A stretch of DNA of 64,000 nucleotides from Hypoxylon rubiginosum (lineage: Eukaryota; Ascomycota; Sordariomycetes; Xylariales; Hypoxylaceae): the NCBI GenBank assembly GCA_902806565.1, contig CADCXA010000024.1, forward strand, positions 1,054,001 to 1,118,000, read 5' to 3'. The notes under the pieces were generated by a model. It was not told the DNA's origin. It searched no databases and was given only the letters and a program-made list of their open reading frames with translations. Positions 1 to 12,840 of the stretch are shown piece by piece. The translations under genes and the position numbers were made by a program. Every line of letters starts with the position of its first letter. Positions within the stretch are counted from its first letter, which is position 1.

Positions 1-1390
1 TAATAATATAAAAAATTAAGTTTATTTATAAAATTAAAATTAATTATTATAAATAATTTATTTAAAATTTAATAATAAATAAATTTTAAAATATTATAAA
101 AACCGTTATTTAATAATTAAAATTTATAAGAAATATATACTAATAAAAAATATAAGTAAATATTATTAAAAAAATAAATAAATATAAATTTATTTTAAGG
201 CTTATTTTTATTAATATATAAAGAATTAAAAAAAAATAAAAAAATTAAAAAAATAACATTTAAAGTTAAAAAAATTAATATATTAACTAATATATAACTT
301 TTATAACTATTAAATATTAATAAATATATTTTATAAAAAAATTTTAATAAAAGTTTAATTTTAATAATAAATATATTTTTTAATTATTTAACAGTAATTT
401 TATTATTTATTTAGTTATTTTTAAATATTATATAATATTAATTAATTATAATTTTAAATTACTTTTTAAATTAACTTATTTATATAATTTTTTTTTTAAA
501 AATTATATTTAGTTTAAAAAGCTGGTTTATAACATTTATATATTTAATAAAAAATATTTAAAAATAGTTTTATAGGTTTTTTATAAAAAATCTTTTAGAT
601 ATTAAGTTTTTTAAAATTAATTTATTAATTTTTAATATCGTAATTAATTAATTAAATTAAATATATAAAAAAAATATAACTTTTTTATTATATTTAATTA
701 TAATATTTTTTTTATTTATATTAAAAATTAATTTAAGCTTTATTTATTTATATTTATTTTATTTAACGTTAAAATATTATTTTATAACTTTAAAATTAAA
801 ATTATTAAACTTAATAACTTTAATTTTATAACTTATTTTTATATATATAAATAAATTTTAACAAATAAAAACTTTAAATTAATTTTTATTTAAAAGTTTT
901 TTTAAATTTATTAGGTTTTTTATAATTAAATATATAATATTATAATTAAAAACGTGTTTTATTAAATTTTAATAAATAATTTATTTAATAAGTTTTTTTT
1001 TTTATTTATAAATTAATATTTAAACGTTTTAAAAAACTTTTATAAATGGTTATTTATAAAATTAATAATATATAATAAATTAAAAAATTATATATTTAAA
1101 AAATACCGTATAAATAAAAATATTATTTTAAATAATATTTAAAATAATTTTAATTATTATCTTTTTATTATAAAATGTTATATTAAATTTTAATAAAGTT
1201 ATTTAAATTTATATTTAAAAAATAATATTTTTATAAAAAACTAAAAATTAATATTTTATATTAAAAGTTATATTTTAATTTTTAATAATTATATAATTAA
1301 TTAATTTTAAACTTTATATTTAAGTAAATTAATTAATATTTACTCCGAATTTTTAATCTTATGTTATATAAAGTAAAATTAGTTAAGATA
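1..1390. repeat. Extremely AT-rich block (RIP-like)
   Basis: This stretch is almost entirely A and T, with only isolated G/C bases and almost no CpG. It has stop codons in all frames and no coding potential. Such composition is known in filamentous ascomycetes for repeats destroyed by repeat-induced point mutation, and for AT-rich centromeric or subtelomeric blocks. The change to normal composition happens within about 50 bases around 1380-1430. No recognisable transposon remains. Whether it is a decayed repeat, a centromere flank or a subtelomere cannot be told from this window alone. Confidence 0.8.
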
Positions 1391-4300
1391 TGTGTAAATA
1401 AAATAAGTAGGTTTTAGTTAATTTTACAGGTTCGCCGGTAGGTCGTTCTCGCTAATTAGGGACAGATGGTACCTAGTGAATATCATGAGGCTTGTGAGAT
1501 ATAAGACGATGAGGAATAACAGCGTAAAACTTTACCTAGGCCTTCTAAATAGTAGCATGGAAATGATTTGACACCACTCTACAGATATCCATTTGGTACC
1601 GCAAAGCGCGAGTTACTTTAGTTGTCTAAGGTCGTCGATACTTGATCAAGTCATACAGGATTGGACGTCCTGATCTCTACCTAGCCCTCCCAAGAGATAT
1701 CCACCAGTTTATCAGAAGAGCGCATTCTGACTTATGATCTCATGATGGTCCAACAAGTCTTCCTAGCCTAGTAGAGCGTCGTAGATCAGCTTCCTAGGAA
1801 GCTAGGCTGCCTCATTCGAAGGACGGTGATGTTACATCACGTGAGAAGTTGGATGCTTCGTGCTAATTAGTAGTCTTAATTTCTCCATTTACGACTCTCA
1901 ACACCATCAAGATAGCCAGAACCGCCTTGAGTTGTTGGTCGTCTTTGCCTCAATTGCCTGATATGTCTTACTTTTTCTTTTTGAGCCGTACGACGTCACG
2001 TTTCCGAAGAGCCCTCGAGTTTTCCGTCTGACAATCGATATAGCTAGTAACTGAACCTGTTAGGAGAGCTCTGTCTCAGTTGGTGGCGATGATCCGCCCC
2101 CGCCCTTCCCTACCTACCCCTTGCCCGCGTTCCTAACACCAGGATTCCCCATCTCAATCGGTCCGGTGAGACCTGGACCGGGGGGCCCGTTCCGCAAGAA
2201 GGAGGTTGTTAGAAAACCTGCAGCAAGGATCGGTGTTGGGGTGCCGAGGGTACGTATGTACATGCGCATTTACATGTTGTAGGTAGTACATTTCGATTGC
2301 GCCCCGAACCTTACATGAACGAGGCGTTGCAGTCCCTTCACCTCGCTGTGCCCCCTTGAACCAACTGGGTGTCGCGGAGACTAAGACATATTTGCGTTCG
2401 CCAGACCGGCCGGTTGGGTTGCCCTCTCGCAACCTCGCCCCGGTGTGCAAAGACCGTGCGACGATGACGACGGCGTACATACATGGGAACTACGAGAGCC
2501 TTGTGCGCTCTAGAAGCGTTTCTGGTAGCAGCACACGATGCTACGCTATCCGCATCTACCTAATGAACTCCGCCCGAGCGCTGGACTGCAGTCGCATGGG
2601 CGCGCTCAGACGTGATTCACTGTCTGTGGTAATTGCTTGCGCATGCGACATACTGTACTTATCCGCTGCCGATCTTATTGGGCGCCTTTAGGCTTTCGCG
2701 TTCCCTAGTGTTGGGAATGTCTCCTCACTTTTGACGGTCCCAGACGGAGCGATGTCCGGGGTACATTAGGTACCAAGGTAAGAAGGTTAGGATGTAGGCA
2801 GGGAGTCAGATAAGTTGGTTATCGAGCCCTCCAGGCCCTCTTAATAGTCCCAATGTTAGGGCTCGCGGGTTGTAGTTCTGTTGGAGACGCGGAAAACATC
2901 CGAGACGAGTGGTTAGTATCGTGGCATACTAGCGTCTCCTCTTCAACCAGTTGCCTGGTACATACCCTAGGTAGCGCGTAGCGAAGATGGCTTTCCGGTA
3001 TGTCTTGTAAGGTGGTTGGAGTTATCCACCTGATGGATGTCTCTGTCCCACAAGCCATGCTACTTGATTTTTACCAAGTGAATCGTTTTGGGAGTAAGAG
3101 TTTTTCGCAGGCTGGATACCGATCAAGGAAGTTCGGTTGCTAGATCCGACCAAGAGACGGGGGTATCAACGTCGGTTGAATCTGGATACGGTTTCGGATA
3201 TCTGAAGATCGTCGCGGGAGACCGGATGACCGAGCGGACGAACAAGAGATCTTCGAAATAGTTAGTGAACCCCCAAAGCACTACCTCTCACTATGCCATT
3301 AACTACCGAGATACCAGCAAGACATTTTTGTCTCAGATAAGCTTAATGCGACGTAGATCTTAAGTAGCCGGCCGTGTATCGCTGTGTCGTCATATAATGG
3401 ATGGATGAAGATAGGACATGATGTCAAATAGCTCTATATGCTGTGTGTGGTATAGGTCAACGATTTACATACTATGTAAAGAATTTTCACGATACAACAT
3501 ATACGACTGCCTATTATTACTATGGGGGTTAAGTAGGTGTACTAAGTAGGAATATACACAGTAAGGGGAAGGTGAAATCTGGCTGTTATGACCAAAGACA
3601 TGTATTAGACAGATGTTGCCTAAATTGTTGCAGTTGAAAACTGGCTCAACTCACATTCGATATGTTGCTAGTAACCTTAGATATATCATAGTCTGGAGTG
3701 CCGCTATAATAACCACCATTGTATTCTATGACCTGGCTTTGAATATCTCGCTAGTGATGCGTGTTATAGCGACGTCCAAGTCGATAGAGGCGGCCGCTAC
3801 TACTAGTTGCGGCAGCTAGATTTTGGTCCGACGGGCGGGTGGCATTGCCAACTAACGTACGATATTTGTATGTAAACGAATGTTCGTAGATTCTTTTCAC
3901 TACTAAATTCGTTAATACCAGGTACCTACCTCCTAGGTAGCTCTAGAAGTATTCTACTGTAAATGCGCACCTGATTGGATGTGGATCGAGATCGATTAAG
4001 GCCTCACACGATGTCGTCCGTCGTCGTCCATGTCTACTTTGGAGCCTCCAGTAAGCGAGACTTTGGAAATATTGTTGTATTCTTGAAACCACGTGGTTCA
4101 GCCGATGTAAGATAATGTAGGTGATTTTCCCAAGCGATGATTGTAATGTATTCGTAATTAATCGATAGTAACGTCAACTTATCTGAAACTTGCCGAACGT
4201 GACAACTTCAGAGACAGTGCAGCGATGCAGTTGTAATGGGGTAAAAGATGCAATGCGACCACCTGCGTGTTGATGAAATTGGAAGGCATCCTGAACTAGA

Positions 4301-7300
4301 GATGGAGTGGCCCTCAACGCATGCGACACACACTCTCATCTCATGCGCTGGTGTGAAATCGGGCCACGAGATCCCGTCTGTTCGACCTGTCTGAGGTTAA
4401 AGATCACTTACTACATGGCAGTGATACGAAGTATATGATAGTCTTGTCGTTAGATTGCTTTACGCCAACGGAAGAACTGAAAGAAGAGCTGAGCCGCCTG
4501 ACATAGTAGGGAAATGCGACGAGAAAATAGACAATGTCATCTTCTGCTCCTCGCATGATATTAGGGGTCTTGTGAAACCACGACAGAGGCCAGAAGGAAT
4601 AGCGAGGTGGTATAGCAATTTATTACGCAGTGGCTGGCGCGGCGCTCTATAATATCGTCGTAGTCTAGATTCGATATTTTGATTTTGATATTTGAAAACG
4701 CACGTCGAAACGAAACCGAAATGCCACGGCAGCATCAATCATCAATTACATGGTCCTGATTCTTATCAGTCTTGGACGTCACGATAACGATGCATTTTTC
4801 TTCGAGTCTTGTCTCTTCGTGCTGTTTCAGAATGGTGCCATCCATTCCCGCAAGACGATAGAGACCGAATACTAAATTAGGCAAGTCGAGGTCTTCCAGA
4901 ATACTTCTGCTTTTGACTTGGTTCGGCCCGAAGGGGCAAGAAGGTTGTCTTGCGACGACGCGGCGTTGATATCCATCCCACTCTGCGGTGTTGATACACT
5001 AAGAGGGATACGTAATCGCTGCTAGCGCTTTGGTTGTTGGTTCCAGCTGTTTGGGACGCGATTCATGCTTTAGGGACCTAACCATGTCTTTCTCGGTTCA
5101 TGCCGGAACGCCAACACGCTCAGTCTTGATGTATGAATTGTATCATAATGACAGGCTAGACATGGGCTCTTCTTTAGGTAACATGAGATCTTTGGTAATA
5201 ATCCGGGTTTTGAGAGATAGTAGCGAGAGATGGTAGCGTATCAATAGATGAAAAATATATTATGACAATTGCTCAGCTGCGGGATATCTCACCTCGAAAA
5301 GGGGGCTGACAACATCACGGTGATCGTGAGTAGCACATATCGGTGTGGCGTCCCGAGTTCGCCAATACCTAACCTTGTCACATCTTGTCCCGATGCATGG
5401 GCTTTTCATACTCATAGGTTGCTTGGGGTTTTCGGTTTTCGTGAGGCTATTGTAGCGATCGGTCTTGGTGTTCGGCGACTAACTATAGTAGACGTGTGTT
5501 AACATGAGGTGCAATGTATTACCTTCCGTTACCAACCGTTTCCCCCGACGAGCCAGCGAGCAAGACGCCAAAATCTGACGCGTCCCGAAGCGAGAAGTCT
5601 GGTAGACGCGGGGAGCAACGGAAAGTGGATGTTTTTTATGCATCTAAATTCCAACACGATGTTATGCTACAGAGCTGATATTCATCAGTAGTAGTCATGT
5701 TAGTTTCAGACCCTTGCGTCAGGTCAACAATTACCTACTATTAGCACATAGTAATGATTTTGATGACTTGATCTTTCTCAAAGCCCGTGGGTACTGATTT
5801 TACCTACCTAAGGTAGTCTGGTTAAATAGTATAGTATCTGGTTTATGGACCATTGGCGTCTTGGTGTCTTGGACGTGTACATAGTATGCTCTAACCTTTC
5901 TCCCCTCTCGTGGATGAAGGTGACGCGTTCGTGCTCATTGGTCTAGCCTCTAAGCCCGTAGCCTCTCGTTGGGAGCATGAAATGTATGTATTTTCTTCCT
6001 GTAAGAAATCCACTCTCCCATCTGCCCCGTCGCATCTAGTCTTTGCCCCTGCATAATGTGGTGATAGGGTGAGAAGCGGGACGGTCTGAGTGGGACGGCG
6101 GGGAATAAATCTGGTAAGAAGAGGAAAAAAAATATAACTAAAAAAAAATACCTACATGTAGGTACACTACGCTGACAGGTACGGTAGCGCTAAATGCATG
6201 TCTCACAAGAAATCTGATAGGAATCTGAGACCTGCATGGGGAACGAACCAGTAAAAGTGCGCCGCTGACGATTTTAACTCTGAGAGGTCAACCCTTCCAG
6301 CACTTACAGCCTCTCCCAGCGGCGCCGGGAAAGCAACACGGCGGGATAGGTCTTTAAACTCTTTTAACTGGTCATAGAAATTAATCGATTACCGCCTCTC
6401 CTTTTTTTTTTTTTCCTTCCGCAATTCTACCAATCGAGAACTCCAGCTCGCATCATCAACATCTCTAGCAATCATCTTCGGATGCGAAATGGCTACGTGA
6501 CTTGGTCCTTCAGCTGGTTTGGTAGTACAATCACAAAGTGCAATCACAGAGTACAAATGCATGCCTTACATGGTACTATCGCTTGTCGTACTTTGCTGTA
6601 CTTTGCTCACTCTGACGGTGCCTTGCGGGGGGATATAATTTTCTCTCGAGAATAATTTCTCTTTCTCTTCCGACTGGTCGTTGGTCTGCTAGGATTCCCT
6701 CGTTGCAGGGGATAATAGTCCCTAATGGTAGCAGTCTCCGCGAACCGACTACCCTTTAAGGCAAACTGGGCCGGCATTGGGGAAATTTGGAAAAGACTCT
6801 GGCCGATTGTCGGGACGTTTTTTCGCGTGATATCCATATGATGAGCAATATGAGGATTAGATCCCGACAATACTACGCAGTCCGTGGGCTCGACAGGGCT
6901 GAGACATTATCGCGAGACTGCACAGACTGCAGTATCGAAGCCATCGAGAATGTCTCTCGCTTGGAACCAACCGACATGGCGGCATATCGTTACCGGCATC
7001 TTCTTATCGACCTTGGCAAAACGTGAGATCGAGACACTGTGTCGGTATTTGGCGCGCCTTTTCCCTTTTCGTCTCTAACTTACTTCTGTCTTTCATCTAG
7101 TGATGCTCTAGTCCGTCCAAAGTCTAGAGCTCAACGAGCAATTTGTACACGGCCTGAGTTTTCTCGAGTTTTCGAAGTGTCGATGACTTGCTCAGTGGCT
7201 TGCAGATGGGATAAATATAGGTATATATGTTAAGGTACGGATGCAATCTTTAAACTAATCGCATCTCACTATGCAGCATTCCATATTTACGAAGCCTCTT

Positions 7301-9635
7301 CCCCTTGAACGGCATTCGGCTTCCGTTAGCGATAGGTATCTAACATGCAGGGACATCTGACCGTAACACTGCATTTTAGGCTGTTTTCGGCCAGTATTTC
7401 GTACCTGCAGGACTAGCTTCAGACGGAGGCGATTTGTAGACGTTCTGCCGGTACCAAGCACCGAGTGTTATTTCATGTTGAATTGTTGGGTTTCTTGGAA
7501 CCCTCCCGACTTGAATCTCGGCCTTGCAGCAATGTCTCACCACCGGCACGCGAGAAAATTTAGTCGCATCGTGCACAAGGTTGCTGCAGTTCTTGGTATT
7601 ACACAATATACATATCTCATTTTCGGATGTCACCACACCTCACACCTTGTCGAGTCGTGGCCTTGACCGCGAGTAGACCTGGCGAGCCTGGCATGCCTAC
7701 CTGCAGGCAGAGGCTAACGGAAGAGCCTGCAATACGGATGTACAGCCTGACAGCTTGACAGCCTGAGCCTGATGGATTTAACCTTACAGACTCGGGCCGC
7801 CCGCTGGCCAACCACCTCGTCCAACCAGAGCAGTGTGGTGATGTGACGAAACTCTCTTATTAGTTGGTTTAATTTACAAGGTCAGAAAATAGAAATATTA
7901 CTTGCAGGTGCGAATCCTTTTCTCATCGAGTTACCGACAGGATTTGTGCCGCAAGGGACGTGAGTGCGGTACGATACTCCTCTAGTAGGTACCGCCTATG
8001 AGAAATACATGTACAGCAGTAATTTTCTGCAGATGCGGACGGTTAGTACCAATGTTCTCTCTTGGGGGGCGCCGATTTGGCCAATCATCCAATTTATTCG
8101 CCTGTATGGTAACCCCAGGTTGCCCAGGGATCTTCCCAGCCACAAGAAAAATATGTGAATATTATGCAGCTCTGAGTGCTGCGAACACAACACTGGATGT
8201 GCGAGATCGATCACTAACAAGGGAATCCTCCAGTGCTTCGAGCCCACCACGATACGTCGTACCACCGCTGTGGACTGGACATACGCACCACTCTTCCTAC
8301 AAGTGCAGGATTCTGCAATTCTACGCCCCGCCGAGCATACAATTGACCCCTTATTCTTGCTGAAGAAGCCAGTCCAGCCTAGAGCTAGCGGAATAGTCTG
8401 CCTGAACACTAAGAGGTCCAATTTCTCTGCGAAGCTGCCCAGAAAAGACCGATTAGTCTCACCTGTCAAAAAGGCCGAAGCTAATTAACCTACAGTAGTC
8501 GAAACGGAGACGACTTAACCGAGTGCATACATTGGTCCGTTATTCCTCCAACGGCCAAGCAGAGAACAGTCCCAGGCTGGCTCGGTTGGCAAGGGGGTTG
8601 GGGGGCCAGCTGTATCTAGAATTCTAGTGGATCGAGCTAGAAGAGACTCCCCTGCCAGCCTTGAACGACCTCCCATCTGCCTTGTCTGCTACGCCCAAGA
8701 TTAGAAAGACTTGGCAAATGGCGAGCAACTTAGCTTCCCCATGTGGTCCACCGGCCTCCGCCCGAGACCACCATTCCACCACTCAGCGGGACCTAAGGCC
8801 GACCCAGGCGAGAGACGTCAGGGCGACCCAAGAGAGTAGTACCCTCAGGGATTCATTGCATACCCCTTGGCTGTCGCTTTCAAGCATTACATAGTAGGTA
8901 GGTACCATAATACATTTAGTACGACGACACGATGGCCTCGAGGGTTAGACCCATCGAGTATCCGCTCCCCCAGGCCCCGGCACATACTGTCAATTGGCCA
9001 GCAAGGTCGAGGCCACCCTACCTAACGTGTTAGGTTACATGTACCGTTGTGTGCAGGGCGCGATTCACCTAAATAATAGCATCCATTCTCCTCTCCCCGG
9101 CCTATTCGTATGTTTCCGATCCTTTTGCTTTCTTGTGTGTATGCTTCACTGTTCATGTCTCCGCCCCTGCCTGTGATTCATGTGTATGGGAATTGCCTCA
9201 TCTATATGAGTCTCGGGGCCATGAATACCACCTAAGCCACTCATCCCACCAAATACCAGGAAGATATACTATACATCCGCGCCTTCGTCTGGTTGTTGGT
9301 CCGAAGTAATTGGACGATTCCTATTATCGAGCGAGCACCTAGTCGACGGGATCGGTGGACCTTGGAAATATATCGAGTACGGACGAGCTTGTCGATAATC
9401 ACCTATATACGATATACCCTGTGTCTAATTGACACTACGCGCGACGACTTTAGCCAAGTTTACATGAAATTTATCGAGTCTGGAATCGAATATTTTGGGT
9501 TGAATAGTAGGACTAAGCCGGCTAGGAAAAGGGCCTTATATATTGCGCCGGTCGATTACTATATACTGCGATTCTATATTGGGGACTAGAAGACGATTAA
9601 TTAACTGAAGCTGCTCTATACCGGGGGGCCCCAAC
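1391..9635. other. Gene-poor stretch, no supportable gene
   Basis: About 8.2 kb of ordinary base composition with frequent stops on both strands. The longest open frames are under 160 codons, overlap one another on both strands and resemble no family I know. Small features seen: a perfect 16-bp palindrome near 1789-1804, a perfect 16-bp palindrome at 6149-6164, A-rich and T-rich tracts near 6125-6150 and 6400-6415, and several TACCTA/TAGGTA motifs. The position next to the AT-rich block suggests old, degenerated accessory sequence. Confidence 0.6.
6149..6164. repeat. Perfect palindrome TACCTACATGTAGGTA
   Basis: A 16-bp perfect inverted repeat, one member of a set of TACCTA/TAGGTA palindromic motifs scattered through the non-coding parts of the window (others at 14483-14496, 38570-38581 and 51826-51837). 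Confidence 0.85.
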
Positions 9636-11423
9636 ATGTCGAACATAACAATCGAGGCCATGCGCGGCGGCTGCCCCGCCCCGTTTTTCAGCGAGCTCTC
9701 GTTCCCTACAGAAGGAGGACGTAAGTCTGAATCGTCATGTTTTCGAACTCACAGTTTCTAACTACGTTATAGATGTGGAGGGTCGCTTGTGCTCACCCCT
9801 TGGGCCTTTAAGTTGCTGCATACCATGTCCCATGACAGATTGGGCTTACCCAGATAATTTCACAGCGGCAACACAGGCAGCCGACTGGGTCAATGTCGTT
9901 GGCATGATTTGCTGCGGCTTCTTACTACTCTCGTGGATCGTCCTCCCCGTCGAGAAGACACATCGTCATTACCTAAGCATAAGTCTCACTTGTGCCACCG
10001 TGTTAATGAACGTGAGTTGATTCTGGGTCGGGCATATAAAATTTGCATAGGGGTAACTAACTTTCGCAGTTGGGCTTCATCATTCCCTTGGCAGCTAAGC
10101 CAGAACAATGTTTCAACGAGATCACTCCGCACGGGATGGACACGAGCTCTGTATGTGCAGCCTCGGGAGCTTTCTTGCTTGCCGGTGGCTGGGCCGGTAT
10201 CATGTGGATTTTCTTAAGAGCGCTTTCTCTCCATCTTCAGATCTGTTGGCAGTTGGTCGTAGGCCGAAACTACATGTGGTTTTCCCAAGCCCTGGGCTGG
10301 GGTATCCCCATCGTCGGCCTCGTTATCCTTCTCGTCTTCAGCGGAGTTTCGTTCCGTTTCGGCGCAACATGCCACATCAACCACGAGAACAGCTTGGCCG
10401 ATTTTTGGATCCCTCTTTTGGTCTTCGCCGGGCTCACTGTCATCATACAGTTCTCTACCTTTGGGTACTGCATCAAAGTGTACCTCGCATCCTTGAGCGA
10501 CAACAGCGCTACAACTGAGGGCTCCGGCATGCCTTCGTACTCTAACAGCATCCGCACTATGACCCCCCGCCAGGCATACCGACGAGTACGACGGGTTATC
10601 CAGCTCCAATGGCGTGGCATCGTTATCGTATTAGTTATCATCGCTGATGTCATTTTCTTTGCTGTGGTCTTCGTTTTCATGGACAACACCGTGCAGGCGA
10701 TCAAGGACGACCCGGAAAAGGCATTGACTTGGGCGGCGTGCCTCATCGCATTCGGCGGCGACAAGAATAAGTGTTTAAACCAGGCTTCAGTTCTGGTCGT
10801 AAGCCTCCCGACTGTTACGGCGGTTCTAGTACTTCTAGCAGTAAGTACCCAAGATCAAAAATTAGCAGTGCTATCTGAGCTAACGTCGAATCTAGATGAA
10901 CGGCATCTGGCTGCTTGTACTGCTAGGTCGCTGGTCGATGTTCACCGCCTGGTTCGATTTATTTGCAGTCATGCTCGGCCAGCGCACCAAGAAGGAATTC
11001 GTGTCTGTGGACGCTCGAATGGATATTAAGCAGGACCCTCGATCTTATGAAATGTTGTCTCGCGATTCCGGAAAGGCGGAAGATACGGTGCTGACACCAA
11101 TTAGCGCGACTCTGTCACCCACCACCCGAGGCGGGCGACAGACCCCCGATTACTTCGGCCAAACCGCACGATACCAACCCCATCAGCGGTCCTTCTCCTC
11201 GCCCAGGCCGCCGCAGCAACTCCATTGGGACGCGATGGAGGGGTACGAACAGAACTACCCCCAACCTCCGATGCCGACGGTCCGACCGAATGACTACGAA
11301 CATATGAATCCCTTGGGGATGAACAGGATAGAAAAGGAGGACGAAATACAATACACGGCTCCGAGGTCACAATACACGCAACCGGGAGCGGCCGACTACG
11401 GCCGCGACCACGTTTTCATTTAA
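9636..11423 (+). CDS. Frizzled/Smoothened-like seven-TM receptor
   Basis: Predicted 540-residue polytopic plasma-membrane protein, probably a fungal class F-like GPCR. Exons by splice signals: 9636-9720, 9773-10011, 10070-10840 and 10896-11423; introns are 52, 58 and 55 nt, all GT-AG, and the frame is kept throughout. The N-terminus is a short Cys-containing ectodomain (CCIPCP near residue 43, then DWAYPD near 51) without the large Cys-rich domain of animal Frizzled. Seven hydrophobic segments lie near residues 68-87, 95-115, 138-162, 182-202, 219-243, 290-312 and 347-376. The WGIP in TM4 and the Cys in loop 2 fit the Frizzled membrane region. A hydrophilic tail of about 165 residues follows, rich in Pro, Gln and Tyr. 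Ligand and G-protein coupling are unknown. A cAMP-receptor-like class is the alternative. Confidence 0.75.
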
Positions 11424-12840
11424 CTTGTTCTCTCGACTTTTATTATTTAAAAATGGGCTACCCGCAGTCCTGTACATTTTTCCTTTCTTCCTGTTGCTAT
11501 ATATTTATACCGAGTTACCCTGGATGAAAACGGGTGTTCTTTCTAAAGCGCGGCGTCCCGGGATTCGACGGATTTTGTATCGATAGAATCACTCTTTTGC
11601 CGCTTGAGAAAAGAGGCATGTGTTCGATCACAGCGGCTAAGAGGGGAGGAGGGAGGGATAAGGAGGCGGCCCACCGAAAATTGAGGAGAAGTGCCTCTAT
11701 AGGAAGGGGATACCTTATGGAAGAGGCCAGTCAGAATGGTCAAAAATATCAGATATTGGTAATGGGGTTACGAGGTCAAGAGGGAGGCACGGGATGGTAA
11801 ACTCGCCGGTTGGCGCATGATGCTCTTCGCAGTAACGATATGGGCGCTTGCTACGAAAGCGGACGGCGTGACGGAGGATACGAGACGACGAAGCGAAGCG
11901 ACAATGGATTACCAAAACTTGACCCCGTTGAGTTCGGATAGGTAGCCTAGCTACTACGTATTGGATGTGTATATACGTCCGATAAAATCAATAACAGGTG
12001 TTACATGCCTGTATATCTATTTTATTCTATCTTATCATCTCTTGCGCCTTGTGATGAGTCTGTAATCATTTAGATGTGTTATTATACCAGGGACTAAGCA
12101 ATTCCAATACACCCCTATGTCAAGACTCTATCCATATAATATCTATAAACCCCATACAAAAGATCTATGAATCATGATTCATATGTCATGTCTTGCGCCA
12201 ACAACTAGTTAAGAGACATGTCTGTTTGTATAAGTCAACTGGAGAGACTTTTCTACTCTGAGCGATGTAAGCGTCTTGCAGTGCATTGATAGAGATACTG
12301 TGGTTTCTCATACTTTAGAATATACCTATAATACTATCCGCTCAGCTATTACCGCAAAATGGTACCTGGTCAGAGATAAACAGGACTTGCTCTCAGCGCC
12401 TTCATTCGCACTTGCAGACTTGTAGGTGAGACTAAAGAACGCTTACGTAATAAATAAAAAGTTAGAGGTCCTGAACCGGGGCTGCCGGGGTTAGGGGCCA
12501 CAGACCTCCGACGTCACTTTGTTGCAGACTCAGGTGCAGGAACAACTGGCTGAGAACATCCTTTAATTCTGAAGCTCAGCCTGACAAAATCAAAACTTCC
12601 TCGATGCTTCAACACCAATTTTCTATGTAAACCGAAAGCCCACAGGCTACAATGGGCTCCATGTCATCGTTATCTATAGCAGTAGTTGTGTCTTGTTACG
12701 AATTACTTGACATCGGTATTCAGTGCTATAACTAGAACCAGAACCAGATCCTAGACCGACCCCCCGATAACCTCCCTCCGCTGCCGACATCCAATTGCTT
12801 TTTACGATCCACCCAGAAAGTAAAGAATTAGACTCAAACA
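11424..12840. other. Intergenic, nothing recognised
   Basis: This is the 3' flank of the receptor gene and the upstream region of the GH5 gene. Short open frames at 11534-11800 (+) and 11715-11915 (-) have no family resemblance. The 60 bases before 12841 carry AACC/AGAACC-type repeats (near 12733-12750) and no clear TATA box. Confidence 0.5.

Noticed and set aside
7996..8469. 157-codon minus-strand ORF with an overlapping plus-strand ORF
   Set aside because: No family resemblance, overlapping frames on both strands, and no splice context that extends it.
10070..11029. The receptor's third exon read as a separate 319-codon gene
   Set aside because: It starts at TTG and runs into an intron; joining the four exons gives a continuous seven-TM protein.
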